Source of the DNA: Sphingobacterium sp.
Lineage (GTDB): Bacteria > Bacteroidota > Bacteroidia > Sphingobacteriales > Sphingobacteriaceae
Direction: 5' to 3'
Length of the DNA: 64,000 bases
Assembly (NCBI GenBank): GCA_031277685.1
Contig: JAITLV010000044.1
Location: 1-64,000 of the forward strand
Positions 53,940-63,581 of this stretch are shown here, in pieces (position 1 is the stretch's first letter; each line of letters opens with the position of its first letter). Under the pieces are notes generated by a model. It saw only the letters and a program-made list of their open reading frames with translations. It had not been told where the DNA came from and made no database searches. Made by a program: the position numbers and the translations under genes.

Positions 53940-55319
53940 TTAGTACCCTTTGTTTTGCGTGAGCTTTGTGTTTTTGGTTAACTCCGTCGTTACGAAGGGT
54001 AAATAAAGACGCGCCTCATCTCTTCCTTTTGATTTTAAAAAGGGGATTGCTTTACCATATCGCTTCATATCCTGCCATCGTCGTCCTTCACCAACAAATT
54101 CCCGACGGCGTTCGGCCTCAATCTCTTGAATAAATTGATCAGTTCCCGTAAAACTAGTGGCAGTCTTTTGACTCGCACCTCTCGCTCTACGTAATTCATT
54201 ATAGCGTGTCAATATAAGTTGACCTTGGCGAGCAGATGCTTCTGCGGAAATGAGGTATGCCTCTGAAATACGTACCATTGGATACACAATGGAAGCGTTG
54301 GATGAAGGTTGTGCAATATCTGTTGAAAATTTTAAGAGGTAGGTTACGTTTTCACCTATTACGGGGTTCTTTCGTTCCAAGAGGAGCGATGCCCTGATGT
54401 CATTATTTTCATACGATTGGACCAAAGCTGGATCTACCCAGGTCAGCCCCATGCTTGAGCCACGATAGGGCGGTGGCGGAGAGTACATCGTGTAGAGACC
54501 GCCTCTTTCATAACTGGTAATGGGTTCTGACAGTCGCCATAGCATCTCTGTGCTTTTACTTCCGTAATGGAATACTTCAGCAAAGTCAGCTTGCGCAAGA
54601 TTATTCTTCCCGCTTTTTATCACCTCTTCAGCGAGCTCAAATGCCTCTTTATTTTTATCGAGCTGTAAGTACAAGCGTGCCAACAATAGCTGTGCTGTAG
54701 GTTTGCTAATGAAATCTGCAGTTTTAAAGTCTTCCAAAATGGGTATTGCCTCTAGCAGGTCGTTAATCACCTGCTTGTAAACCTCCTCTTCCGTATTTTT
54801 ATCCCTGCGTATCAGGTTGATATCGGTCTCCAGATTAACGGTCAGGACAACTCCACCATAAGACTCTGCAAGACGGTAGTAATTGAATGCGCGTATGCTT
54901 AGTGCCTCGCCGAGTAAGCCATTCATATTGGTGATACCCTTGGATTTAATATAGTTGATGATGAAGTTGGCGTTGCCTATGGCAGTATAAGCGGCGCTGT
55001 AAAGTCGTGCATTTCCAAATCCATCCTCAATATTAGGGTTACAGTCGTCATACGAACGTGGGTTGTATTGTGTCGGAGTAGATCCTTGGAGCGAAATGAT
55101 GTCGTCACTATAGACATCCCATATCGGATAAGGCTGATAGAAGATTGCGTTGGGCTTGTAGGCCCCGCGAAGTAACAAGGGGAGGTCTCCAGGTTGTATT
55201 TTATCCAGATTGATCGCGGTGTCCGGCGTTGGATTATCTAGTGATTTACCACAAGAAAATAGACAGGCGGAGAGTAAAATATATATAATTTGTCGTTGTA
55301 ATTTATATGTTGTGTTCAT
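53940..55319 (-). CDS. SusD/RagB-family surface lipoprotein
   Basis: 459 residues. Lipobox SACLFSC (Cys23), then KSLDNPTPDTAINLDKIQPG. TPR helices (LLGEALSIRAFNYYRLAESY) and the conserved C-terminal ERRREFVGEGRRWQDMKRYG, an excellent match to the family. It lies 18 bases downstream of the SusC gene and forms the lid of that importer. No glycosidase or peptidase is linked to this locus, so the ligand cannot be inferred. Confidence 0.88.
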   Translation of the reverse strand: MNTTYKLQRQIIYILLSACLFSCGKSLDNPTPDTAINLDKIQPGDLPLLLRGAYKPNAIFYQPYPIWDVYSDDIISLQGSTPTQYNPRSYDDCNPNIEDGFGNARLYSAAYTAIGNANFIINYIKSKGITNMNGLLGEALSIRAFNYYRLAESYGGVVLTVNLETDINLIRRDKNTEEEVYKQVINDLLEAIPILEDFKTADFISKPTAQLLLARLYLQLDKNKEAFELAEEVIKSGKNNLAQADFAEVFHYGSKSTEMLWRLSEPITSYERGGLYTMYSPPPPYRGSSMGLTWVDPALVQSYENNDIRASLLLERKNPVIGENVTYLLKFSTDIAQPSSNASIVYPMVRISEAYLISAEASARQGQLILTRYNELRRARGASQKTATSFTGTDQFIQEIEAERRREFVGEGRRWQDMKRYGKAIPFLKSKGRDEARLYLPFVTTELTKNTKLTQNKGY

Positions 55320-55337
55320 CTAAATGCGGTTAAAGAA

Positions 55338-58300
55338 TTAGAAAGTAATGTCAAATCCCAGTGAATAAACGCGTGGCATAGGAGCAATGGCCTGTTGCCA
55401 TCCACTGCCTTGGGCAAGTTCCGGGTCGTTGGAATTGAGTGCTTTGTCTTTGATAATGAATAGATTCTGACCAGCTACATAAACTCTGCAGCTGGAGATG
55501 CCAATCGTTTTCAATCTATTGGACGTTAGGTCGTAGCTAACAGTGATATTCTTAAGACGTAGATATGAAGCATCATACAGGTAAATCGTGGACACACGCG
55601 AATTCCAGTCGTTGGTCATTCCTGCTCCATGTGGACCTGTTATCGCTCTTGGATATCGAGAAGTCGATCCAGGTGCAGTCCATCTGTCCAGTACCCAATC
55701 GGGTTTGTTCACCATAATGCCTACATAGTCATCAAAGCCATATTGACGCGCTTCCTGTTCACTAAAATTATATACCTTACTGCCTACAGAAAAAACAAAT
55801 AGGGAGGAAAGGGATATTTTCTTGTAGGATACATGACCATGTACGCCACCTGACATTTTAGGTTGGGCAGTTGAGACATAGATCATATCGGCTTGATTGA
55901 TGATACCATCCTTATTTACATCCTCGTAGATCGCGTCACCTGTTTTGGGATCTATGCCCGTGGCATTGTATAACTGTAATAAGCCTACTGGTCTACCAAC
56001 TTGGATAAATCCCATCGGACCGCCTGGAGCGAAACCATCATAACCGATGATGCTATCCCGTAATTGGGTGACTTTATTGCGGTTGATATTAAGATCAGTG
56101 CCCACGCGCCATTTCCAGTTGGATGTCTGTGTAGATGAATTGCCGATAGATATCGACAGATCTAATCCTTTATTGAGCATACCGCCCAGGTTAGCTCCCT
56201 GCGTTGAAAATCCACCACTAGATGTCGGTATGCGAAGATTTGTAATGAGGTCATCTGTCTTTTTTACATAATATTCGGCAGTCAGCTGGATACGGTCTTT
56301 CCAGAAAGTACCTTCCAATCCAAAATCATATTGTTTGGTCCGTTCCCATTGCAAATCTGGATTTCCGAGTTTTGGATTGAGCTGTAAAGCTGGCTCATTA
56401 AGATAAGTCTGCTTACCTGCCAGACTGTACACATCAAAATTGCCCAGAGGTCGGATGTTGCCGGTCATACCATAACTGGCCCTAATCTTTAAAAAATCTA
56501 TCCACGATTGGCTTTGGATAAATTGATCTTTGCTCAAAATATAACCGGCAGACACTGCTGGAAACCAAGCATAGCGGAAATTTTTTAGTTTGCTCGAACC
56601 ATCGTGGCGGAGAGAAGCGCTGAAAAGGTAGCGTCCATCCCAGCTTAGATTGGTCCGTAAAAAATATGACGAAGAGTTTTCCAGATACTCACGGTTGAGA
56701 TAAGTGTAGTAGTTGTTATATGTTGAAGCATTTCCTGGTGCCCACAGACTTTCGCTCAATGGAAACCCCTCTAGACTATAGCCATTTGTGGAGTAGTTAT
56801 TCTCCATATATTCCTGACCTAAAACGATATCTCCTTTCAGTAAATTGTGATTGACGTTGTATGTCAGGAGATTGTTGAATGTATAGCGCAGACCTTTATT
56901 CCCTTTGACAGTATAGCTGCCTGAACTATACTGTCCCTCATACGAAAACGGAGTATAGAAAAGAATGTCTTCGATATTGCTTTTTGAGGCGGCTAACGTT
57001 GTGCGAAACGATAGATTTTCCATCAATCGGGCATTTGCCGAAAAATTACCGACATAATTCCATGTGGAAGATTCAGGACGTATTCCCGCTCTTGAAGCAA
57101 TGGGATGACCTTGCGCGCCGAACCAGTAACCGTAGGTGCCATCTTCGTTCTTCTTGATTTCCCAGGGTGTATCCGGTCTTGCCTGCAAAAGACTGTACTG
57201 GTCATCGGAGATGTTTTTGGATACTGCTTGAGAAATTTGCAGATTAGCCTGAAGGTCCAACCATGGTGCGAGTTGTTGCACAAATGATATCTTGCCACTA
57301 TTTCGGCCAAAACGTCCACTACCTATGGAGTTATCTTCACCATATTTACCAAATGAAAGGTAGTACCCACTTTTGGCGTTACCACCACTTATACTAGCCT
57401 GTATATTGTAGGTACCCGCATGTTTGGGTGACAATAGACTCAACCAATTGTTGTCATGATCTAGCATAGTCAGGCTATTGATCTGTCCTTTCAGCTGTGC
57501 ATCCTCAGCCTTTAGGTTCGCTAATTGTGCTGGACTTAAACCTCCTGCAGTTATAACAGCTTGGATATCGTTTATACGATTTTGCCTGGCTTCATCAAAC
57601 ATGGACCGATACTGTGAACTATTCAGCGGTTTGTAACCAAACTGTGTCTTCGTAAGTCCATAATAACTATTTAGTGAGATTGTCGGTTTACTATTTAACT
57701 GTCCTTTTTTTGTCGTAATCAATATAACACCTTGTGCACCACGTGCACCATATATTGCCGAAGAAGCGGCATCTTTCAATACCTCCACAGAGGCGATATC
57801 CTGTGGATTTAAATTTGATAAGCTAAAGTTGGCACCTGTTTCAGTTGGAGACATGGGATTTCCGATTGCGTCAATCACCAATCCGTCGACAACGATCAAC
57901 GGGTTTGCCCCGCTACCGCCTAAACTTCCTTGGGTGGTCTGTACTCCACGCACCATAAATCTCGGCATTTCGCCAGGTTTTGAACTGGTACTCTGTACCT
58001 GCAACCCTGCGACACGGCCCTGAAGGGCACTGATTGGGTTACTGACGATATTTTCCTCTGCTTTGAGGTTGGTAACGCGGCCCACAGAACCCGTTAATTC
58101 ACTGCGCTTACGTGTACCATAGCCAATGATTACGGCTTCGTCCATAACCGTATTGGACGGTCTGAGAACTATTCGGTTATTACCCTGAGCATTTACTGAA
58201 AGTTCTTTTTGTTCAAATCCCAGCATGCTAATTACCAGTGTTACTCCATTTTTTGCGGATGTAATCTGGAACCTTCCCTGCTGATCCGTCCGAGTTGCAG

Positions 58301-58739
58301 TTTCTGTATCTTTGATACGAATGGTGGCGCCTGAAAGGGGAGCACCCGTGGTATCGACGACATTACCCGATATTGTAAATTGGACAATTTTCGAAGTGAC
58401 ATTTTTTGTACTTTTCTTCAATACAATTTCCTGCCCCTCGATTTGATAGGCCAGCCCTTGTGGTTCCAATATAGCTGTAAGCGCATGCGCTAATGGCTTA
58501 TTTTGAATGTTCACCTGAAAAGCTTGTGCATTTTCAAGTAAGGATGAGTTGTAAACAACACGATACCCTGTCTGTTGTTGTACAGCAGCGAAAAACTGCT
58601 TAAGGCTGATTTGGTCTTTTTTTAGACTAAGGTGTTGTCCTATGCTGTGGGCGCTGACTTGGCATAGGAACACCGTAATAAGTAAAGTAATAGTCTTCAC
58701 AATCCGGAGAAAAATTAGTTTGCGCAAATTTTTATACAT
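55338..58739 (-). CDS. SusC/RagA-type TonB-linked outer membrane transporter with STN domain
   Basis: 1133 residues from the ATG at 58739, which precedes the signal region (LRKLIFLRIVKTITLLITVF). An upstream extension of 20 codons to 58799 is less likely. STN domain at about 45-110 (LKQFFAAVQQQTGYRVVYNS), CarboxypepD-like domain (TISGNVVDTTGAPLSGATIR), SusC box DEAVIIGYGTRKR, plug (ELTGSVGRVTNLKAEENIVS, then ASVEVLKDAASSAIYGARGA) and barrel to the terminal VYSLGFDITF. It is controlled by the FecR and sigma factor encoded upstream on the same strand. The substrate is unknown. Confidence 0.88.
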   Translation of the reverse strand: MYKNLRKLIFLRIVKTITLLITVFLCQVSAHSIGQHLSLKKDQISLKQFFAAVQQQTGYRVVYNSSLLENAQAFQVNIQNKPLAHALTAILEPQGLAYQIEGQEIVLKKSTKNVTSKIVQFTISGNVVDTTGAPLSGATIRIKDTETATRTDQQGRFQITSAKNGVTLVISMLGFEQKELSVNAQGNNRIVLRPSNTVMDEAVIIGYGTRKRSELTGSVGRVTNLKAEENIVSNPISALQGRVAGLQVQSTSSKPGEMPRFMVRGVQTTQGSLGGSGANPLIVVDGLVIDAIGNPMSPTETGANFSLSNLNPQDIASVEVLKDAASSAIYGARGAQGVILITTKKGQLNSKPTISLNSYYGLTKTQFGYKPLNSSQYRSMFDEARQNRINDIQAVITAGGLSPAQLANLKAEDAQLKGQINSLTMLDHDNNWLSLLSPKHAGTYNIQASISGGNAKSGYYLSFGKYGEDNSIGSGRFGRNSGKISFVQQLAPWLDLQANLQISQAVSKNISDDQYSLLQARPDTPWEIKKNEDGTYGYWFGAQGHPIASRAGIRPESSTWNYVGNFSANARLMENLSFRTTLAASKSNIEDILFYTPFSYEGQYSSGSYTVKGNKGLRYTFNNLLTYNVNHNLLKGDIVLGQEYMENNYSTNGYSLEGFPLSESLWAPGNASTYNNYYTYLNREYLENSSSYFLRTNLSWDGRYLFSASLRHDGSSKLKNFRYAWFPAVSAGYILSKDQFIQSQSWIDFLKIRASYGMTGNIRPLGNFDVYSLAGKQTYLNEPALQLNPKLGNPDLQWERTKQYDFGLEGTFWKDRIQLTAEYYVKKTDDLITNLRIPTSSGGFSTQGANLGGMLNKGLDLSISIGNSSTQTSNWKWRVGTDLNINRNKVTQLRDSIIGYDGFAPGGPMGFIQVGRPVGLLQLYNATGIDPKTGDAIYEDVNKDGIINQADMIYVSTAQPKMSGGVHGHVSYKKISLSSLFVFSVGSKVYNFSEQEARQYGFDDYVGIMVNKPDWVLDRWTAPGSTSRYPRAITGPHGAGMTNDWNSRVSTIYLYDASYLRLKNITVSYDLTSNRLKTIGISSCRVYVAGQNLFIIKDKALNSNDPELAQGSGWQQAIAPMPRVYSLGFDITF

Positions 58740-58888
58740 TTGTATTGTATGTTTTGATTGATAGGACGATAGCAATGTTTGGTAGACATTATCGCCCAAA
58801 TCCCAGTAAATAATTTATTGAATAGGTTTATCGGAACATCATGTCGGGAGTGTTAGTAGCACTTCCGACTTTATGTCATTGGTTCGTA

Positions 58889-60058
58889 TTATTTGGTCAC
58901 TATAATCCTCCTTCCTTTGGTTATAAATTTAACATCGCCGGTCAATTCGAGACGATGCAGTACATCCGCTAGATTTTTGTATTTGGAAGCACTTCCTCCG
59001 AAACGGATATTCGGATCAATGTTTTGAAAAACAACCTCGACATCATACCAGCGTTCGATTTTTTTCATGATATTGGCTAATGTTTCATCGTTAAAGTATA
59101 TCAGTCCGTTTTTCCAGTCTAAGACGGTTGTCGTATCTACTGAGGCTGCATTGATGCTGTTGTCATATACGATGGCTTGCTGTCCAGGCGACAGTAGCTT
59201 GGATATTTTCCTGTTTGGCAACCGCACACAGACGGTTCCATGAATCAAGGTTGTTTTCGCTAAACGTTCGTCAGTGTAGTCTTTGACATTAAAGGATGTA
59301 CCCAATACTTCGATTTCTTGCGACTGAGTCTTTACTAGAAATGGAATTTTTTTGCCTAAGTGTGAGCTGGGATGCACCTCAAAAAAAGCTTCTCCTTCTA
59401 GCGTTACAGTACGCTGTTCGGAACTGAATCTGCTAGGGTAGGATAACTTGCTCGCCGCGTTGAGTGTAATTTTTGTACCATCTGAAAGCATTACCGTATA
59501 GTTTCCCCCCTTCGGCGTATAAAGTGTATTTATCGAAGCTGTATTTTGTTGATGCTGCGGTGACCAAAGTACTGTACCATCATCATAGCCAATATCTTGG
59601 CCAATATGTAGGGTTTTCGTTGATGGGTCGAGGTCAATAGTCTGTCCCTCGGCAGTAATTATATAAGCTTTGTTGCTGCCAGGGCCTATGGCAGCTCGCT
59701 GTATATTCGTATTTCTGCCAGTAATAGGAGAGTGGGGGGCATTTTTCCATAACAAGGCACTCAATATGCCACCTAATATGATCGCAAGCACAGCTGCGGC
59801 TCTAAGGAATGGCGACCCCAGTAAGGTGTGTTTCAGTGAAGTATGTTGTTTGCGCAAATTCTCCCCATGCGCAATATATACTTTTAGCTTTTCCTTTATA
59901 AGTGCAGTACGGGTTGCTATATGCTTTTCATCAGGCATGACAGCATCATCTTCGAGATCAGTCAACATAAAAGCTTCGACCAATAGGCGTTCATGCGTAT
60001 TCGCAGTGCCATTTTGATATTTGGCTATAAGCGTAGCAGCATCATATTTCTTTTTCAT
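58889..60058 (-). CDS. FecR-family anti-sigma factor
   Basis: 389 residues. Cytoplasmic N-terminus (AKYQNGTANTHERLLVEAFM), membrane helix at about 85-105 (FLRAAAVLAIILGGILSALL), periplasmic FecR domain (PKGGNYTVMLSDGTKITLNA, then RTVTLEGEAFFEVHPSSHLG, then EIEVLGTSFNVKDY) and C-terminal DUF4974-type region (ANIMKKIERWYDVEVVFQNI). It sits between the sigma gene and the STN-SusC gene, the standard order for signal-controlled importers. Confidence 0.88.
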   Translation of the reverse strand: MKKKYDAATLIAKYQNGTANTHERLLVEAFMLTDLEDDAVMPDEKHIATRTALIKEKLKVYIAHGENLRKQHTSLKHTLLGSPFLRAAAVLAIILGGILSALLWKNAPHSPITGRNTNIQRAAIGPGSNKAYIITAEGQTIDLDPSTKTLHIGQDIGYDDGTVLWSPQHQQNTASINTLYTPKGGNYTVMLSDGTKITLNAASKLSYPSRFSSEQRTVTLEGEAFFEVHPSSHLGKKIPFLVKTQSQEIEVLGTSFNVKDYTDERLAKTTLIHGTVCVRLPNRKISKLLSPGQQAIVYDNSINAASVDTTTVLDWKNGLIYFNDETLANIMKKIERWYDVEVVFQNIDPNIRFGGSASKYKNLADVLHRLELTGDVKFITKGRRIIVTK

Positions 60059-60185
60059 CTGATGGATTGGTTAGTACTTCTATATATACAGTAGGTTTGC
60101 GAGGGAAAAATCCCAGAAAAAAATAAAAAAAGATTTAAGCGCGGAAAAAAGAGGATAGATTGCGTCAAATTCTTTTTAAGAATCT

Positions 60186-60758
60186 TTAAAATAGGAAAAT
60201 CAGCCAAAAAAGTCTGCCCATATGCTTCCGCAATATTGTGTTGGCATTGTTAATTTGATTTTGTACCGTCTTTTTCGAAATATTCAATTGTTCGGCGATT
60301 TCTGCTGTGCTGAGATGGTCCCTATAATTTAGAAGGAATATTGTCTTCATTCGCAGGGGGAGCTGTTCGATTTGTTGTTCCATAACTCGTAGGAGTTCCC
60401 GTTCGGCAACAATATTATCCGTTTGCCATTCTGCATCATCCAAAAATACCTGGAATTTGGAGATATAATCTTGTCGAACTTTCCGTTTGTCTATCCAATC
60501 GAAGAATCGGTAACGTATCGCACGGAACAAGTACCCTTCCAATGAAGAACTTAGTGAACTTGTCTCCCGTTTTTCCCAAAGGCTCATCATAATATCCTGT
60601 ACCAGGTCGGCCGCAAGATCTTCATTCTTTACCAAATTGCAGGCAAAAAGATAGAGCGGGGTCTGATAACGCTCGTATATTTCCATAAATGCCGCTTTAT
60701 CTGAGAATTTCAGTAGTTCAAAAAGCTGCTGGTCCGTATAAGATTCCTCTTGCTGCAT
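60186..60758 (-). CDS. ECF sigma factor of the FecI/Bacteroidota expansion family
   Basis: 190 residues from the ATG at 60758 (MQQEESYTDQQLFELLKFSD). Region 2 (AAFMEIYERYQTPLYLFACN, then DLVQDIMMSLWEKRET) and region 4 (LPLRMKTIFLLNYRDHLSTA, then EIAEQLNISKKTVQNQINNA) are intact. It ends with an aromatic hydrophobic tail LFWLIFLF, like the other sigma factor in the window. It leads the minus-strand operon that includes FecR, STN-SusC and SusD. It is 128 bases upstream of FecR. Confidence 0.88.
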   Translation of the reverse strand: MQQEESYTDQQLFELLKFSDKAAFMEIYERYQTPLYLFACNLVKNEDLAADLVQDIMMSLWEKRETSSLSSSLEGYLFRAIRYRFFDWIDKRKVRQDYISKFQVFLDDAEWQTDNIVAERELLRVMEQQIEQLPLRMKTIFLLNYRDHLSTAEIAEQLNISKKTVQNQINNANTILRKHMGRLFWLIFLF

Positions 60759-61309
60759 GAAATGTTTATCGTAGTTTGTTCTCGTGGTGATGCAAATAAA
60801 CAATAACCGTAGTATATTCCAATCTTTTTTTTGTAAAAATTCTAGCGCTGAACTTGCTGGCTTATATAATTCCGATCTATGATTTGTTCCAGTGTCCGGG
60901 TTACTCTCAGAAAAGAAAATAGAGTTAGATTGACCAATTCAATAAAACCATAAAAAATAAGTAAAAGTGGATGTCAGACTTCTTAGCGTAATATTCAAAT
61001 AGTCAAAATTGTCTGAATTGAATGGTCATCTGTTTTCCAATCTGGATGGTCAATATTATCAAAATAAACATGTTGCCGAGGTCCTGTAAATACATTTGTT
61101 AACACTAATATCCAATGGATACAAAGTCAGGTGATATGGATACAATTGAGCCAAATATATTCCAGAGATTTGGCTTAAACAAAAACAAAAAATAAGATTA
61201 TGAGTTACAGTAAGAAAATTAACTTGGGAAGGAAAGGTTTAATCTTTTGCACTATAGAAAACGCAATTGAAAACTGTCAAAGAACTAATAGCCATATTAT
61301 GAAGCTCCG
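60759..61309. other. Gene-less divergent region
   Basis: About 550 bases between the sigma factor (leftward) and the GIDE-domain gene (rightward). A 37-codon frame at 61201-61314 (MSYSKKINLGRKGLIFCTIE, and more) overlaps the next start, but nothing else supports it. I see no palindrome or -7 element I would assign to either gene. Confidence 0.4.
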
Positions 61310-62302
61310 ATGAAGAAATTATATTTGATCATATTCGCGCTCTTTGCACTGCTTTTTGTTATTCTTTTTTTTAGCCGCTTAATGATTGCCATTGTACCGA
61401 TTATCGGTGCAATTATAGTTTGGTTTGCCAGCAAAACTTCTATCAGACTTATTAAAACCGCGTTGACGCCGATCAATGCGATTAAGGAGGGGTCGGTTAA
61501 GTTACGCGGTACCATCACAGCTCCCAAAACCTTTGTCACGCCATACTTTAAGCAAGAATGTATTGGCTACCATTATAAAAAGGCAGACGTAACTTATGAC
61601 AGTGAATCAGGTACAGAACATGAAAACAATGCAACCATTGAAGAAGAATTTCAAAACATTTTTATCACAGATAGTACAGGAACAATCAAGGTGACGTCAC
61701 AGCGGTTTAACCTCTCATTTTTACCAGTTAAAACAGACACAGTTCATAATATCAAACAAGGAGTGGACGATGTAAAATACAGCGAAAGAACGCTAAAAAA
61801 AGGTGATACGATTTCGGTAATGGGCTATGCGCAGAAAAATAGCGATGACAGTTTCGAAATAATTGAACAGCTCAATAATCCTGTGGTGATCAGCAATGTT
61901 GATTTTGAAAATAATAGCCGAAAATCATTCAAGGTTTTCAAATATCTATTGCCGTACATTTTGCTGATGTACTTTTCGGTTAACTATTTTGTGTTTTTTG
62001 CTCCGGTAAAACACTGGCCGCAGAATGATGCTTTAGTGATATTTGGCTTCTTTGGAGTGCCTATCTTAGGGCTGATTTTTGGTATTCTCGGCAAAAGAGG
62101 AACTGGATATCTCAACGTATCTTTCGCTGTTTTAGGTGGAACACTTCTTCTCGTTTCTTTACTAACTTTTCCCTTGTTGTGCCTGCTTCTTATGACTAAA
62201 ACTGCTTTCTACACTATTGTTTGTATATGGCTTAGCGTCTTCAGTTCTATCTTACTGGGGGTAGGCACCAACCACAAAAAACTGGCCGATCTCAACGAAT
62301 GA
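61310..62302 (+). CDS. GIDE-domain (MUL1/SPL2-like) membrane protein
   Basis: 330 residues. Two N-terminal hydrophobic helices (LYLIIFALFALLFVILFF and IAIVPIIGAIIVWFA) frame a loop, then residues about 60-200 match the GIDE pattern known from the membrane region of mitochondrial E3 ligases and bacterial homologs: GSVKLRGTITAPKTFVTPYF, then QECIGYHYKK, then NIFITDSTGTIKV, then LKKGDTISVMGYAQK. Four further helices end the protein (LLPYILLMYFSVNYFVFF and others). No RING finger is present, as expected for bacterial versions, whose function is unknown. Confidence 0.6.
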   Translation: MKKLYLIIFALFALLFVILFFSRLMIAIVPIIGAIIVWFASKTSIRLIKTALTPINAIKEGSVKLRGTITAPKTFVTPYFKQECIGYHYKKADVTYDSESGTEHENNATIEEEFQNIFITDSTGTIKVTSQRFNLSFLPVKTDTVHNIKQGVDDVKYSERTLKKGDTISVMGYAQKNSDDSFEIIEQLNNPVVISNVDFENNSRKSFKVFKYLLPYILLMYFSVNYFVFFAPVKHWPQNDALVIFGFFGVPILGLIFGILGKRGTGYLNVSFAVLGGTLLLVSLLTFPLLCLLLMTKTAFYTIVCIWLSVFSSILLGVGTNHKKLADLNE

Positions 62303-62357
62303 AATCTCCAGATAAGCCCAAATCTGAGAGTAAGTGATAAGTCTCAAAATAAAGAAA

Positions 62358-62540
62358 CTATTTCGGTAAATTCATAAGTAGTTCCTTTGCAGGTACTTCT
62401 TTTACTTTACCATCAACTTTTACCACCAAGCTCTCACCCTTTGCGACACTTTCTTCTGCTAATTTTCGTAAAGCCTTCTGCACTCCTAAACGAATTCGTT
62501 CAGCAAGATTGATATTTTCAATATTTACCTTATCGTTCAT
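62358..62540 (-). CDS. Small conserved-looking hypothetical protein
   Basis: 60 residues, highly charged and helical (INLAERIRLGVQKALRKLAE, then ESVAKGESLVVKVDGKVKEV), ending PAKELLMNLPK. It begins 39 bases downstream of the ankyrin gene on the same strand and is probably cotranscribed. The pattern of a helix followed by a short beta-hairpin (VVKVDGKVKEVPA) suggests a small antitoxin- or regulator-like protein, but that is a guess. Confidence 0.5.
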   Translation of the reverse strand: MNDKVNIENINLAERIRLGVQKALRKLAEESVAKGESLVVKVDGKVKEVPAKELLMNLPK

Positions 62541-62579
62541 TATAGTATTTCGATTTTAGTGTTGACCAACATGATTCAT

Positions 62580-63119
62580 TTATTTTAGCAGGTGTCTCAG
62601 ATCCCATTCTTTTTTGTTATGCCCAGCATCAATTCCTCCTCCGATAGTATTTATAATATCCCTAACAGAACGGTCATGGTAATTGATTAAATCCAGCGAA
62701 GCACCTCTTAATACAAGAAGATTTATTATTTTGATCATATCCTCCTGACCGCGGTAATTCATAACAGCTATCCATAGAGGGGTATTCCCATTTATTTCAC
62801 GGATATCAATTTCTGCGCCGCTATCAATTAAATGGCTTACAATTCGATAGTTCATGTTAGAAACAGCTACATGTAGCGCTGCGAGCTCACCGCTGCGTTT
62901 ATTCCGCTTATGATTTACGTCTATGCCACAGTGTAAAAGAAAATTTATCAGATCTTCCGGTTGATATCGTTTGTCATAGCCGTAGGCCGCATATGCTATA
63001 AGCAGATTGTTCTGATCATAGACATCGGTTTTGCAGAAATCAACACCTGCTGACCGCGTTTTTTCTAATGTATTAATGTCGTTTTCGTAGATCAGTTTAA
63101 TTAATTCTGTAAATTCCAT
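62580..63119 (-). CDS. Ankyrin-repeat protein
   Basis: 179 residues with about four ankyrin repeats: FTELIKLIYENDINTLEKTR, then NNLLIAYAAYGYDKRYQPED, then GELAALHVAVSNMNYRIVSH with LIDSGAEIDIREIN, then GNTPLWIAVMNYRGQEDMIK with LLVLRGASLDLIN. The GNTPLxxAV core is diagnostic. Ankyrin repeats bind proteins; no signal peptide, so it is cytoplasmic. It is the upstream gene of a two-gene unit with the 60-residue protein and has a palindrome in its control region. Confidence 0.75.
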   Translation of the reverse strand: MEFTELIKLIYENDINTLEKTRSAGVDFCKTDVYDQNNLLIAYAAYGYDKRYQPEDLINFLLHCGIDVNHKRNKRSGELAALHVAVSNMNYRIVSHLIDSGAEIDIREINGNTPLWIAVMNYRGQEDMIKIINLLVLRGASLDLINYHDRSVRDIINTIGGGIDAGHNKKEWDLRHLLK

Positions 63120-63174
63120 CTTTAAGTCTTTAATGTTGGACTAGTAAATACTGTCCAAATAGGAAGGATAAAAC

Positions 63175-63198
63175 ACGTATATGAATGCTCATATACGT
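63175..63198. promoter_or_regulatory. Perfect 10-bp inverted repeat upstream of the ankyrin gene
   Basis: ACGTATATGA (63175-63184), loop ATGC, TCATATACGT (63189-63198). It lies 55 bases before the ankyrin ATG on the other strand. It may be an operator for an unknown regulator; no T-run follows, so it is not a terminator. Confidence 0.45.
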
Positions 63199-63581
63199 CA
63201 ACCAATATCACATCGATGATAGGCAGGATATCTAAATTAGCCTGTATCAGTATTTCTATTAAGAATATTAACAAATAAATATATAAAAAAGTATACACAA
63301 AAGGCAGGTTACATTTCTTTTACTGGATTGCCGATAAATATTTGTTTTCTAAAAAATGTTTTAGAAAAGCCGATTCCATTTTAGAATGGCCCGGAAATTA
63401 TTCAAATATTACAACAGAAAGTTGTACTATTTTTCGGCCTTAAAAAATGAGGGTAAATAACAATATGTCAATTGCGCGTTTCGTATTTGGTGAGAAATAC
63501 GGGACGAAAGCTGTTCGTTCGACTATGGTTGGATGGGATGGATAAATTAAGTAGATTTAATTTCTATAAACAACTTCATAT
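63199..63581. other. Gene-less spacer
   Basis: About 380 bases, A/T-rich, upstream of the WG-repeat gene. I see no coding frame. A promoter for the gene at 63582 is expected here, but no -7 element stands out. Confidence 0.4.
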
